Source: Streblospio benedicti (Eukaryota; Annelida; Polychaeta; Spionida; Spionidae). From it: a DNA stretch of 64,000 nucleotides. Of the stretch, positions 24,775 to 34,820 are shown piece by piece (positions within the stretch are counted from its first letter, which is position 1; each line of letters starts with the position of its first letter). The notes under the pieces are model-generated. The model was not told the DNA's origin. It saw only the letters and a program-made list of their open reading frames with translations, and did no database searches. The stretch spans positions 1,510,961 through 1,574,960 of the forward strand of contig CM032667.1 of NCBI GenBank assembly GCA_019095985.1, in the 5' to 3' direction. Both the position numbers and the translations under genes were made by a program.

Positions 24775-24945
24775 GCAGTCATGCAGAAAGATATCACGTC
24801 TGGGTATGGATCAAACAGATCCAAATGATATATAAACCTCAGAGGTTATGGTTTAGATTGGGCAGCCAGGCCACACCATCAATCAATCAATCAATAAATA
24901 GATAAATAAATAAACAAACAATAAATAGATAAATAAATAAAATGA
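24775..24945 (+). mobile_element. LINE 3' tail with (TCAA)n/(ATAA)n microsatellite
   Basis: GATTGGGCAGCCAGGCCACA followed by (TCAA)n and ATAAATA repeats. The inverse, GGTCTGGCTGCCCAG with an AATCAATC tract, occurs at 32866-32950 next to a LINE coding fragment, so this is likely the 3' end of the same LINE family. LINEs of the RTE type often end in such short repeats. Confidence 0.55.
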
Positions 24946-24990
24946 GGAATTTATTTTTAGATTCATTGATAGATTGATATGTGATTTCAT

Positions 24991-25216
24991 CGATGGTGCA
25001 GTGGTTAGCACGCACGACTACGAAACGTGATTTGCCTGAGTCGCAAGTTCGCGGCCCGTCCGTGGCAGACTTAGTGCCGCCAAAACAGTTACATCGTATG
25101 TCTGCCACTGCACTGCCGATCTTCACACATCATGTCGCCACTGTAGAGTGTAATACTAGACGATGGCGTCACCAAGCCCGTAGCACCTACACGTTAAATA
25201 GGTACAGGTCTGGCAA
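24991..25216 (+). mobile_element. tRNA-derived SINE, family 2
   Basis: The head GGTGCAGTGGTTAGCACGCA (A box) and CGCAAGTTCGCGGCCCG (B box) are followed by the body GGCAGACTTAGTGCCGCC, CGTATGTCTGCCACTG and CATGTCGCCACTG. This is the same family as the minus-strand copy at 18975-19273. The body similarity between two different loci argues against chance. Confidence 0.85.
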
Positions 25217-27349
25217 GTAAATAGCAATGTCAGTGCTTCAGTAGCAGCGATGTGCTGTATGCTCCCCCGGGAGTTGAGAAGGATAAAGTGTATGAAAAGG
25301 ATGCTAATGACCTGTAGTGGTGTGTAGTCCTCTTGTTATATAAAGAGTACTCAAACTATGTATATTTTCAACTGATTGTATGGTTGCAAATAAATAGTGA
25401 ATTATTATTATTAATTATATTAAATTATAATTATTGAAGATCGCAATTGGCCATATATTTCATCTCTCAAATTGTCCTATTAGTCCATAAGTAGGGCAGA
25501 AGCCATGAGCCATGACAAAATAATGATTTATAGACCCTGCATTTAAGGTAAACAGATTGTTGCAAGTTGGATCCATGTAACATGGATCCATATTGAAATA
25601 GTCATATATGAAGCGAAGGAGTAGAATTTAAGGTATAGATATTTACAGCCACTTCTAGACTGTCTCTAATAATCTTTGAAGCATATGCGTATTGTTTATC
25701 TAATTGATCAATGGGCTGGCATGTTGGTGTTCGCCATACTCAAGATTCTTTGTTGTGAACTTGTTTTGGAGGAGAGCATGTGTAGTCATGGATATATTTC
25801 TTTTTGAGCTTGATGGATCATTGTTTTATTTAATGAGGAATTGTTAATACAATATTGTTGAGAACTATTCTGTTAAATTTTTTATATATGGAGTCATCCT
25901 GTATGAAGGTATTTTTCTTTTCTTTTAGATATTAAGTGTAGGTGTTTGTCACCCATCTTATATTTGGAAGCCATTGAAAATTAAATTTATCGACATTTCT
26001 ATATGACCATGTGAATGAAAAAATTAAAAGAAAATCATGGGCAACCTTTCTTTAGCATACCCAACAAAAGAACTTGGCAATCTCTCATGTCATCGATTTC
26101 CTCTTTGATTTACTGAGCTCTTTATTACTCATAATTTATTCGTCATAGTAAAAGATTATTGATCACTCCATATGACAGCTCACGCATTTTGTTAATATTT
26201 CATGGATACAAATTTAGATGATTAGTAGTAGCTATTCAATGCATGTATTGTATTTGTTATAGTAAAAGGTTATTGATCAGTCCATATATAAGCTCACACA
26301 TTTTGTATATCATTATATTTCAATATTTGAGAGTATACTTGCTTAGATTATTGGTAGTCTTTCAAAATTTTCAAATGCAATTCCAGCAATGTAAAATTAT
26401 TATTAAAGATATTTATCTTGCCAATAACATCATTATGTATGGTAATTTCTTTTTGTCTCCCAAGGGTTCAAATTGTAATGTCATAGTGTGCCTTAATAAA
26501 ATATAAAGAGATACCCCACCACAGTAACTGTGGCTTTACCATCTATAGGAAGAACTGCTCTACATCTAATAACTCCTACAATGTGGCAAATGAATTCTTT
26601 TTTCTTGATGCTTAGTAACTTATTTCCGTTGCTTTCATTTCAAGTTGCGAGGGGACATCACTTGTCTGCAGTAATAGTGATTGGTGCTACAATGTCTATG
26701 CGCGTGCAGGAAACAGGTTCATCTCATACACTGCATCATTACTTCTAATGTGCTGACAGCAACTTCATGGAGTAACATTTCCTATAATAACTAAAAAATG
26801 GTACTGAATATCAAAATAAAATCAAGAATAATACACTATTTTATTGCCAAACCTACATTACAATTTTTACAATTCTGATTGGTTTTAAATGCCATTTGTA
26901 TGTACGTGTTCATCATGATGTAAACCAGTCAGAATTAAGAAAATTCTATGTGGGTTTGTCAAAAAATAGGACAACAGTCCTATGAATTTTATTTTAATAT
27001 TCAGTGCCATTTTGTAGTAATGATAGAAAATGTTACTTCATAAACTTGGTGTCCCCGCATTAGTCATTAATCTGTGTTTACCGGTATATACACTGTTTGA
27101 ATTTTTAAGTTCAATTTTCTCTGAAATGCCATCTTCTAAGTAATTTTAAAGTTAATGGTATCAGTTCTCTAATAAAATGTTTGTTAACCCCTTCGATGCC
27201 TAACAAAGATCCAATGTTTGTCTGTTATAAACTGGTGTTCGCTTCAAGTCACAAGTTTTATACATGCACAAATTGGTGACCAAATATCAGCTATGAAACT
27301 TTTTCTCATTTTTTAAATCTATTTTATCTGTTCTGTGATTTGCACCTAG
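25217..27349. other. Intergenic; should hold 5' exon(s) of the next gene
   Basis: AT-rich. The exon at 27350 begins in mid-codon, so at least one upstream exon must exist. One candidate at 26580 reads MWQMNSFFLMLSNLFPLL, which is signal-peptide-like, but no donor of the right phase is convincing and I do not annotate it. Confidence 0.3.
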
Positions 27350-28605
27350 AAGCATATCTTGTTGTAGCTGCACAGGATGCTGCTGAGGCCACAGAGCGGC
27401 CAGTGTTCAGTGCACAGGACGAGGAGCTACGTAAAGCGCTCCTCGCTACGGGGATCATCCTGGCCATCAGTCTCTTCATTATAACTGTTGGCTTCCTCGT
27501 TATCTACTGCTGTTGCAGGGTGAGATGAAAGTTGGATCTCTATTTTTTGCATTTATCTCTCACAGCACAACTGTAAGGATAAGACCAAAGTGGTGATAAA
27601 TGGGTTGTTTTTTAGTAGAGATTATGAAATTAAAAAAACAAAAAAAAAAAAAATACTCGTTAGTATAAAATATGAATTTGTATTTTACTTACATATTTTA
27701 GCAAATAAAAAAGTATGTACAACTGTCACTGGTCTACTAAACATGGACAATTTGAGAGTTTGTCTATTTATATTTGAAAGGTGGACTTTTAAGGATGTTG
27801 TATTGTGTAATGTAAAATTTCATGAAATATTAATTTTGATAAAAGTTGCTGTCAAGCTTGGTTTAATTTTGACTCATCTGTTGTTTTATATGTCATGAAT
27901 AAAGGAAGTTTGTATATATATATTTTTTTTAAGATCTGTATGATAAATATTCCAACTAGGTTGAATTTATTTCAGGAGAAAATTTCACAGTTTGGTTAAA
28001 AAAAATCTGATGCTTATTTACGAAAGAAAAGACATAAGGAGGTAGGTTTCAAATGAGTACTAGCTCAAAGTAAGTCTTTTTAGTTAATAGTCAGTACATT
28101 GACTATTGTACATGTAAGGCAAGATGTTTTTTATTCTAATTTTAATTATTGTTGATTTATTGATTGGGATTACATTCTGTTACCAATTAAAGTAAGGCAT
28201 TTCTTGAAGAAGACATAATAAGTTGATAATATATATAGTCTCAAAATCTTCAAAAATAATATACTTTGCAAAAGTGAAAATATAAATGTTGATTACAGTC
28301 AAAGGCAACTGCATCAATGGGGTTTGAAAAGAGTTAGATTTTAGAATGATTTTTCATTTTTTCAAAGCCCATTGATGCAGTTATAGTTGCCTTCGATTAC
28401 AGTGAATGTGATGTTCTCAAATATTTTTTAGGCTCAGAACACGTTTGGAAATATAAATTCTGTTTCAAAATATGAAGAGAAACCATACAGACAAGAAAGG
28501 AGAAAGCCAAATTTTCCTGTTAATGTTACTTCAAATGTTGAAACTGGATCTACTACCTCTAAAACTCCTAAGAGCACATCCTATATACGTACTGTCACAG
28601 ATTAA
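27350..28605 (+). CDS. Single-pass membrane protein, 3' two exons
   Basis: Exon 27350-27519 (entered after two bases of a codon) reads AYLVVAAQDAAEATERP, then an acidic stretch, then a strong transmembrane helix LLATGIILAISLFIITVGFL ending in a Cys cluster YCCCR (likely palmitoylation site at the cytosolic face). Exon 28432-28605 gives a hydrophilic, basic, Ser/Thr-rich tail of 57 residues ending TSYIRTVTD and a stop. The junction is GT-AG, phase 0. AATAAA follows at 28632-28637. The layout (ectodomain, TM, Cys-rich stop-transfer, short tail) fits a small type I protein. The 5' exon is not found. No family recognised. Confidence 0.65.
28291..28402. repeat. Imperfect palindrome (foldback), about 40-bp arms
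   Basis: Left arm AAGGCAACTGCATCAATGGG and right arm CCCATTGATGCAGTTATAGT with GATTACAG at both outer ends. It sits in the intron just before the last exon of the single-pass protein gene, whose acceptor lies about 30 bases downstream. Confidence 0.8.
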
Positions 28606-28805
28606 GTACAAGAAAATTTATGTGGGTGTGAAATAAAGAATTATATATATTTTTGTATTCATGCATTTAGTATATGATGAGGCATTGTTGACAGATCAAA
28701 TTCGTGTTGTTCTACCTATTGTTAATTTAGAAAACTAGCAACTTTTAAACCAAATGTAATGAATATGATCAAACATGATCAAATTAACTGAATGTATGTT
28801 TGATT

Positions 28806-29125
28806 CATCCTGGGTTTCTTTATTCATGATTCAAAAGAATTTATGGATACCAATAGAAACCAAAGTTCCAACAACAACCATTTTTTGGCGAGACTTTCGT
28901 TGTTATCGCAACAACTTCATCGGGCCGAGTGCAAAATCTCAGAGGGTCACATGCCCCCCGTGTACTCGACACTGCTGTCATATGACTACCCCCACCATGG
29001 TGGTCATGTGACCCTCTGAGATTTTGCACTCGGCCGATGAAGTTGTTGCGATAACAACGAAAGTCTCGACAAAAAATGGTTAACTTTGGTTTCTATTGGT
29101 ATCCAATAGATTCTTTGAATGATCA
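28806..29125. mobile_element. Penelope-like 3' ends as a long inverted repeat
   Basis: The left half opens CATCCTGGGTTTCTTTATTC, the inverted form of the tail at 12880-12905. The right half ends GGTTTCTATTGGTATCCA. Between them, TTGTTATCGCAACAACTTCA and its inverse, plus GCAAAATCTCAGAGGGTCAC and its inverse, form arms of more than 100 bp around a short centre (about 28966-28990). Traces of the protein end (PPVYSTLLS-like) remain. Head-to-head or tail-to-tail copies are known for Penelope-like elements. Confidence 0.7.
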
Positions 29126-29673
29126 AATTAGTCTTTATTTCATGTTTTGTAATTTTTATATAGATCTAAGTTAAGTATTATTGTTCAACATATGTATTTT
29201 TCATAATCATATTTTTCAAAATAAATGTTTAGAATATATGAAATTAAGATTGTTCAAATTCTCTTTTTATTCAGAAGGTAAAAGAACTATTAGTCTTGAA
29301 ATCACATGGTAGGATTTATACAGTTAGCACAATTTAAAAACTTAATTTTAACTTTATTGAAATAAATATTCCACAATGAACAGAGATTTGGTAACTTTTA
29401 GTAATAGCTATTAGTAAAGACCAGAATAAAAAAAGCTATTTTCATTATTATTGCCGGGTAAGGTTATTTCTTTTAACACAACTGAACTGCAAACACAATG
29501 GACGCTTAAACATAGTGCAAACGACAGTATTAAACACAATGCAAACGACAGTAGTAGTAGATCTAGATCTACATATACTGCATGCAGTACAACCATGGCA
29601 TGCGGCAAACGCCGAGGTACAAATAACACATAAAGAGGATATCTGTCAAGTATTTCAGTCTTTATAAAGTGTC

Positions 29674-32600
29674 ATGGATAGATCTATTAATCAAAACGTT
29701 TCGCAAAAGTCAGCTGTGATTTTGAACAGCAAATTGCAAGGGACAGATGTTGAATTAGTGTTGCAAAGTGTTTTCAAAATTCGAGGTAAATTTATAACAT
29801 TTGTAGATCTAGCTCTAGCCTCGTAACCAGGCGTTCATTTCCATAAATACATGTCATATGGCTCTAATAATCCAGTACCTTCCTTATCCGCACAGCAGGT
29901 GAATCTAAAAGCCAGTAGCAGTGGTTAGATCTAACCTAGGACTAATAATTTATTCTTAGTCCTAGTTATAAGTTACCATCCAACCAAAGCAAAGGTTAGG
30001 TCGTCACTTATCGTAAATTAGTAACATATATCTTATACATAGATAGCGTCATGTTTGGGGCTAGGTGGTCACATCCCTTTTAACCTTTATTGTGTAGATC
30101 TACTGACAACTCCTTGATAAATGACACCGTCACCGGAGCAATTTCTCGAGAGCAATTTAGACAGTCATCAATGCTTGTTCGACTGATGCGGAGCCTAAGC
30201 ATCATGAGGATCATAATGATTACCTAATCATCCTTGATGCTTAGGCTCCGCATCAGTCGAACAAGCATAATTGATTGTCTAAATTGCTTCTGTGCCCAGG
30301 GCCATGTCCATGTGAACTTGGGCACAACAAAAAATGAATGTTCCCCGCTAAATTGCAAAATAGTGTCCATCAAAATACGTCTTGTCTACAACATATGGAA
30401 ATTCAATTGTTTTTGCTTGGTGCGAAATGTCCAAAAAATGCCAAGACATTAATTTGGGAGCTTTGACCATTTCAAACAGCTCTCCCCATTTAAACGCATT
30501 ATAAGAAATCTGACCTACATAACTTCCGGTACTAGTCGCACCAATAACAATCTAAACAGGCATGGACACATTTTCTTATTATAAGAAATCTCTTTAAAAA
30601 TGTTTTATCATGGAGGATGTCATTTCAGAATAATAAGATTTGAGTGCGCAAGGACAGTATTTAGATGGTAAAGTTGGACTAAAATGTGTATTTTGCAAGT
30701 GTTCATGAATCCGGCACACCTGTTTTACTAGGAAAAGGTTAAAACTGAAAATTAATGGACATTAAAGAGATTGCACGCGGCCTCCCGTGTAGTTGTCATA
30801 TGGCAGACGTAATTGTAGTGCAGAAGTCCCATCTTAAATTACCATATACGTCGTGTGAGTGACTGTGCCGTGTTTAACACTAATTAAAGTGCTTGAAGGT
30901 GATTCCCCAACATAAACTGCGTAGATTTCTTTATGAATTGCCCCAGTGCCACCTAGCCCCATAAGATAGAACTCATTTATTTGCAATCGAATGTAATGGA
31001 AAGGTCAAATATTATTAGGTTAAGCCACAGCGTAGCCACAAACTTGTACTGATGCAGCGTTGAATATATGTATAATAATATGAATCTAGTTTGAATGATC
31101 TAAAATCAGCTGAGAACATTCAAATATGTGAGTAATTCTAAAACTACATGTGTACTTGTATACATTAACATTAACATCAGTATTCAATTATAATTATTGT
31201 GTTTAGCCATATGTAAATGTTTATAATGTGTTTAGCCATATTTAAATATTTTTCTTCCTATCTATAGTATCAAATAATACCCTGGATGGAACATGCATAT
31301 TCCCAAAGCCTGGGGTCACGTTTATGATCCTTGTGGTTAAGGAACTTGTCACCAGATGGCCACCCAATGCCAGTGCTCAACTTCATAAAAGTGTGATTGA
31401 TAGGTAAATGTAAAAAGACTTACCGGTAATCTCCATATCATAAGCTACAATAATTTTTCAGATATAGCTTTGATACATTGTATTATGTAGACAGTATTTA
31501 CCTATCCTGAAGGTGTCCATTTAATACAAATACCGTTGTATTGTCAAGAAAGTGGCTCGGACACAATGCATCCTGATTAGCTAATCCTGTTAGATTAACA
31601 ACGTGCCCAAGGCATAACAGGTTTCAGTGGCATGATAGAGGCTAATCAGCAAGAGGCTGATTGTAGGCAATAAATAGCCCAAGGTGTCAGATGTGTGTCT
31701 GAAGCATATAGGCAGGTTAAGAAACTTGTCTCCCTCGTCATGGGGAATTGGTGTAATGGTTAGCACACCCAACTATGACACATAGACTATGACCGGTCTG
31801 ATTCATGGTTGGAAGGTCGTGAGTTCGATTATACGATTCTCCAAATTACCTTTACAAGCCTAGCCACTGAATTTCGTTTCAATTGGTGGAGAAGGTAGGA
31901 CCCGGGTGCTTCGGTAGAAGCCACCGGTTAGCTCCCTGTGAAATTGTCCATTAGTAGTGGGCTGGCCCTGTGTGCAAGACATTGTGGGAGGGGGTTACCG
32001 CCCGAGAATGTCGAACTCAGGTAGATGGGCAGTGTAATCTGACGGATGATGGAAAGTTAGATCTGAGAATTCTCATGGCTCCCTCGGTCACCAAAAGCTG
32101 ACTATGTGAGAATGGTTCTCCCCAGGAGAATTCCTGATCTGATAATGGTGTTCTGTAAATTGTGTTCCGTGGCGCCCCTTGAAAGATAGAACTCCTTATC
32201 TCGCTATCTCCAAGAACCCTATGAACCATTGATGCCGCTGCATGAGACTCCGGATCGAACCCGGGATACCACCCGGATGGAATCTGGCTCGAGCTCGGGC
32301 TCGGGCTCCATACATTGGTTCCGGATCCACCCCGGGATGTGGAAGAGAGGTGGTGTCTCGTCGTTCCGCTGCAGTCTCTACTGCCCGGATCGGATCAGGC
32401 TCTGGGAGGGTTGTCGAAGGAGTAGGGAGTTGGGGGAGTCTGTCAAGAAAGTGGCTCGGACACAATGCATCCTGATAGATTAACAACGTGCCCAAGGCAT
32501 AACAGGTTTCAGTGGCATGATAGAGGCTAATCAGTGAGAGGCTGATGGTAGGCTATAAATAGCCCAAGGTGTCAGACATGTGTGTCTGAAGCATATAGGC

Positions 32601-34183
32601 AGGTTAAGAAACTTGTCTCCCTCGTCATGGGGAATTGGTGTAATGGTTAGCACACCCAACTATGACACATATGACCAGTCTTATTCATGGTTGGAAGGTC
32701 GTGAGTTCGATTCCACGATTCTCCAAATTACCTTTACAAGCCTTGCCACTGAATTTCGTTTCAGTATTCATTTCACGTGGACTATTTCACGTGGATTTTA
32801 TAAGTTACATAGTAGGATATAAGTTATATAAGAAATTAAAGAATGCTTATGATGCAAAATGTAATAGCAATCAAGCAATCAATCAAATCCTAACTTTATT
32901 TGAGCAGGCCCTAATTAGTCTTCATTCAGAGGGTGTGGTCTGGCTGCCCAGTCTACATCTCAACCTTTCTCTCCAAGCCTTTCGGTCACCAGGACCCATC
33001 AGACCCATGCCCAAACGTGCCCGATCTTTCTCTGGCGACCAGATTCCAAGTCTGTTTTAGTCTTCTCTTTCCTTTCATTTCTTAGAACTATTAAAGTTTC
33101 TTACTCTGCTAATCTAGCCAGAGCTGTGCTCAACATGACCTAGCCATCTCAGTCTCCCTTTATGAAGCGCACTGTCAACATCTGTGATACAGAATTTCTC
33201 CAGAAGGTTGTTAGGATCAGGTTTGAGGAAACACACCCTTTGTGTACCCAGCATAGACACCTGCCATAGTAGTTGGAGTTTCTCGCTACTCCCAGCAGGC
33301 ATACAGCCATGGGTATTCTCCACTTTTGAGTAGCTTTTCTAGATGTGACTCATAGACCAGACGCTATATATGTGTTAAAACTTTACCTCATCAATAAGTA
33401 CAGTAAAATCTTGTCATGTTGATACTTCATGTCTCAAATATCTTTTATCTCGAGGTTAGCTATGTTTCCCTTTAGTTAAATTAGGAACATATATAAGTTG
33501 ATCATCTCAAATATTGACTATCTTGACCATTTTACTTTTAGTGTGGACAAGCTGATAACAATTCACCGCAATGCTTACATCCTCCTGGTTGCATCACGGC
33601 ATGAAAATGACGAACTAGCAGCTACCCAGTTACTCCAGCAAAGGTATCATTATGAGTTATTTCATTTGTCTTTTTTTACTGTTTATTTTTAAAAGTTTAT
33701 TTTCTCTTTTAATGATTATATATCTATTATAAACTCAGAGCAATTTATTTATCACCCCTTGAAATTTTGGACAATTTTGTGTGTCAAATTTTCTACCAGT
33801 GTTGCATTGAAAGCTAAGCAAATTTTCAGTATTGATTGTGTTAATAACCATCTTAACCTTTTGAGTAAAGGTTGTGCCACACGTATAAAGCAGAAAAACT
33901 TATCATCAAGCAACAGTAATCGTACGAGCATTCGTGAGAACATTGGCAAACAGCTTATTAAAACAAAATGTTCAAAGAGAAAGAGACCATGTATGTGCTT
34001 CCTACTTCTTGTGAATGTTTGGAGATAAAAAACTTAATTTTAGAAAAGCTCTCTTGACATGTCATGTCAAGATACATTAGTTTTACTGTAGATCCTCTGT
34101 CCAGGTACGTGAGGAGCTCTCTGCACCTGATCCCGGCACACAGTGTGCATGAGGCCGCACAGTGCATGCTCTCCATTGTCAAG
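29674..34183 (+). CDS. SPO16 homologue, meiotic crossover factor (C-terminus unresolved)
   Basis: Four exons (29674-29785, 31268-31403, 33542-33643, 34105-34183), all in phase, give 143 residues. The third and fourth read KLITIHRNAYILLVASRHEN, then LLQQR|YVRSSLHLIPAHSVHEA and CMLSIVK, matching vertebrate SPO16 (C1orf146: KFINIHQNSFLVL..., [21 protein letters not shown]) in order and spacing. Exon 1 starts MDRSINQNVSQKSAVILNSK. Family role: SPO16 pairs with SHOC1/ZIP2 as an XPF-ERCC1-like complex that binds branched DNA and stabilises meiotic recombination intermediates for crossovers. Human SPO16 has about 180 residues, so some 35 are missing. Reading through the donor at 34183 stays open to 34294 but does not resemble the family. 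The true last exon was not found. Confidence 0.78.
30151..30288. repeat. Palindrome (foldback) with arms of about 57 bp
   Basis: AGCAATTTAGACAGTCATCA on the left pairs with TTGATTGTCTAAATTGCTTC on the right, and the core ATGCGGAGCCTAAGCATCA with TGATGCTTAGGCTCCGCAT is perfect. The centre is about 25 bp. It lies in SPO16 intron 1. A transcript would form a very stable hairpin. Confidence 0.9.
31741..31880 (+). mobile_element. tRNA-derived SINE, family 1
   Basis: GGTGTAATGGTTAGCACACC (A box) and GGTCGTGAGTTCGATT (B box) spaced as in a tRNA gene, followed by a short tail CCAAATTACCTTTACAAGCC. A second copy is at 32629-32763. Confidence 0.8.
32629..32763 (+). mobile_element. tRNA-derived SINE, family 1, second copy
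   Basis: Same A box, B box and tail as 31741-31880. Its upstream sequence is also duplicated, so it was copied as part of the larger direct repeat rather than transposed separately. Confidence 0.8.
32866..33330 (-). mobile_element. LINE 3' fragment (RTE-like)
   Basis: The minus strand at 33325-33114 includes KPDPNNLLEKFCITDVDSAL and KGRLRWLGHVEHSSG, the RLRWxGHVxR signature found at the end of RTE-like and related reverse transcriptases. The 3' end continues through CTGGGCAGCCAGACC to a GATTGATTGC-type tail at about 32866-32890, the same tail seen at 24853. Truncated and dead. Confidence 0.7.
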
Positions 34184-34379
34184 GTAACACATTTTATCAT
34201 AACGAATGGTGCAGACATAAAGGTGTGCACTGGTATGTACTTAACACTTCTCAAAGAAGACCACAATGAGTTCTGTGCTAAGCTATATGGCTAGTACTTT
34301 ACTGTAAACTAAATATTAAGTTAAATTCTTATATATAGAGGTGTAATTAGAGTTAAGCTCATATGTTAAAGAGGTGACC

Positions 34380-34820
34380 TTTAGGTAGAAAACCCACAGT
34401 AACAGATGGCTGACGTATGTCAAATCTGCCGTACAGCGATCATAAACCCACAGTCTTATATTTGCTGTGTGGCTATCATATGGCTCTGGAATTCACACAC
34501 CTGATTTCTTTTGAAAATCGTGATTTCCTGTAAGGCTCTGTTTGATACCAATACGTCAGTATGGGTTTTATTACCCAATAGAAAAGTCATTAAAGTGATC
34601 CACATGACAGCATACGGCGCCGTAAGTTGCCGTACGGCTAGATCCTGTCAATTGCCCCTTCTGTGATCGATAAATCTGCCGTACGGCAGCCGTCAGCTGT
34701 ACGTCAGAATTTCACTGTGAGTTTAACCCTATATAAAATGCATTGGAGCAATCGGCACAAATTTTTTACACGCCGTATGGCAGCTGCAGTACGTCGCTAT
34801 AGGTTTTGCCCCTTATAGTG
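34380..34820. repeat. Repeat with many GCCGTACGGC-like palindromic words
   Basis: CTGCCGTACAGCG, GCCGTAAGTTGCCGTACGGC, CTGCCGTACGGCAGCCGTCA and GCCGTATGGCAGCTGCAGT lie within 400 bp, bounded by AAAACC (34389) and GGTTTT (34801). It looks like a decayed foldback or MITE. It lies just downstream of SPO16 exon 4, in what should be its last intron. Confidence 0.5.

Larger units (their letters stand above)
31546..32763 (+). repeat. Direct repeats of about 330 bp around a 560-bp unique block
   Basis: The sequence from GTCAAGAAAGTGGCTCGG to GAATTTCGTTTCA occurs at 31546-31880 and again at 32440-32763 with few differences. Each copy ends with a family 1 SINE. The block between (31881-32439) is GC-richer, with CGAGCTCGGGCTCGGGCTC and no coding frame I trust. 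The simplest reading is a tandem duplication of a SINE-containing unit; a short composite non-autonomous element is possible. It lies in SPO16 intron 2. Confidence 0.8.

Noticed and set aside
26530-26748. Frame with a signal-peptide-like start near 26580
   Set aside because: Would suit the missing first exon of the 27350 gene, but no good donor in the needed phase was found.
32196-32495. Overlapping frames rich in Arg/Ala or Gly/Ser around 32200-32490
   Set aside because: These arise from the GC-rich CTCGGG repeat between the direct repeats, open in several frames at once, which is a sign of composition rather than coding.
31546-32763. Small LTR-type element (two 330-bp direct repeats)
   Set aside because: No TG...CA ends, primer-binding site, polypurine tract or target duplication could be seen, and each repeat contains a SINE; a duplication is simpler.
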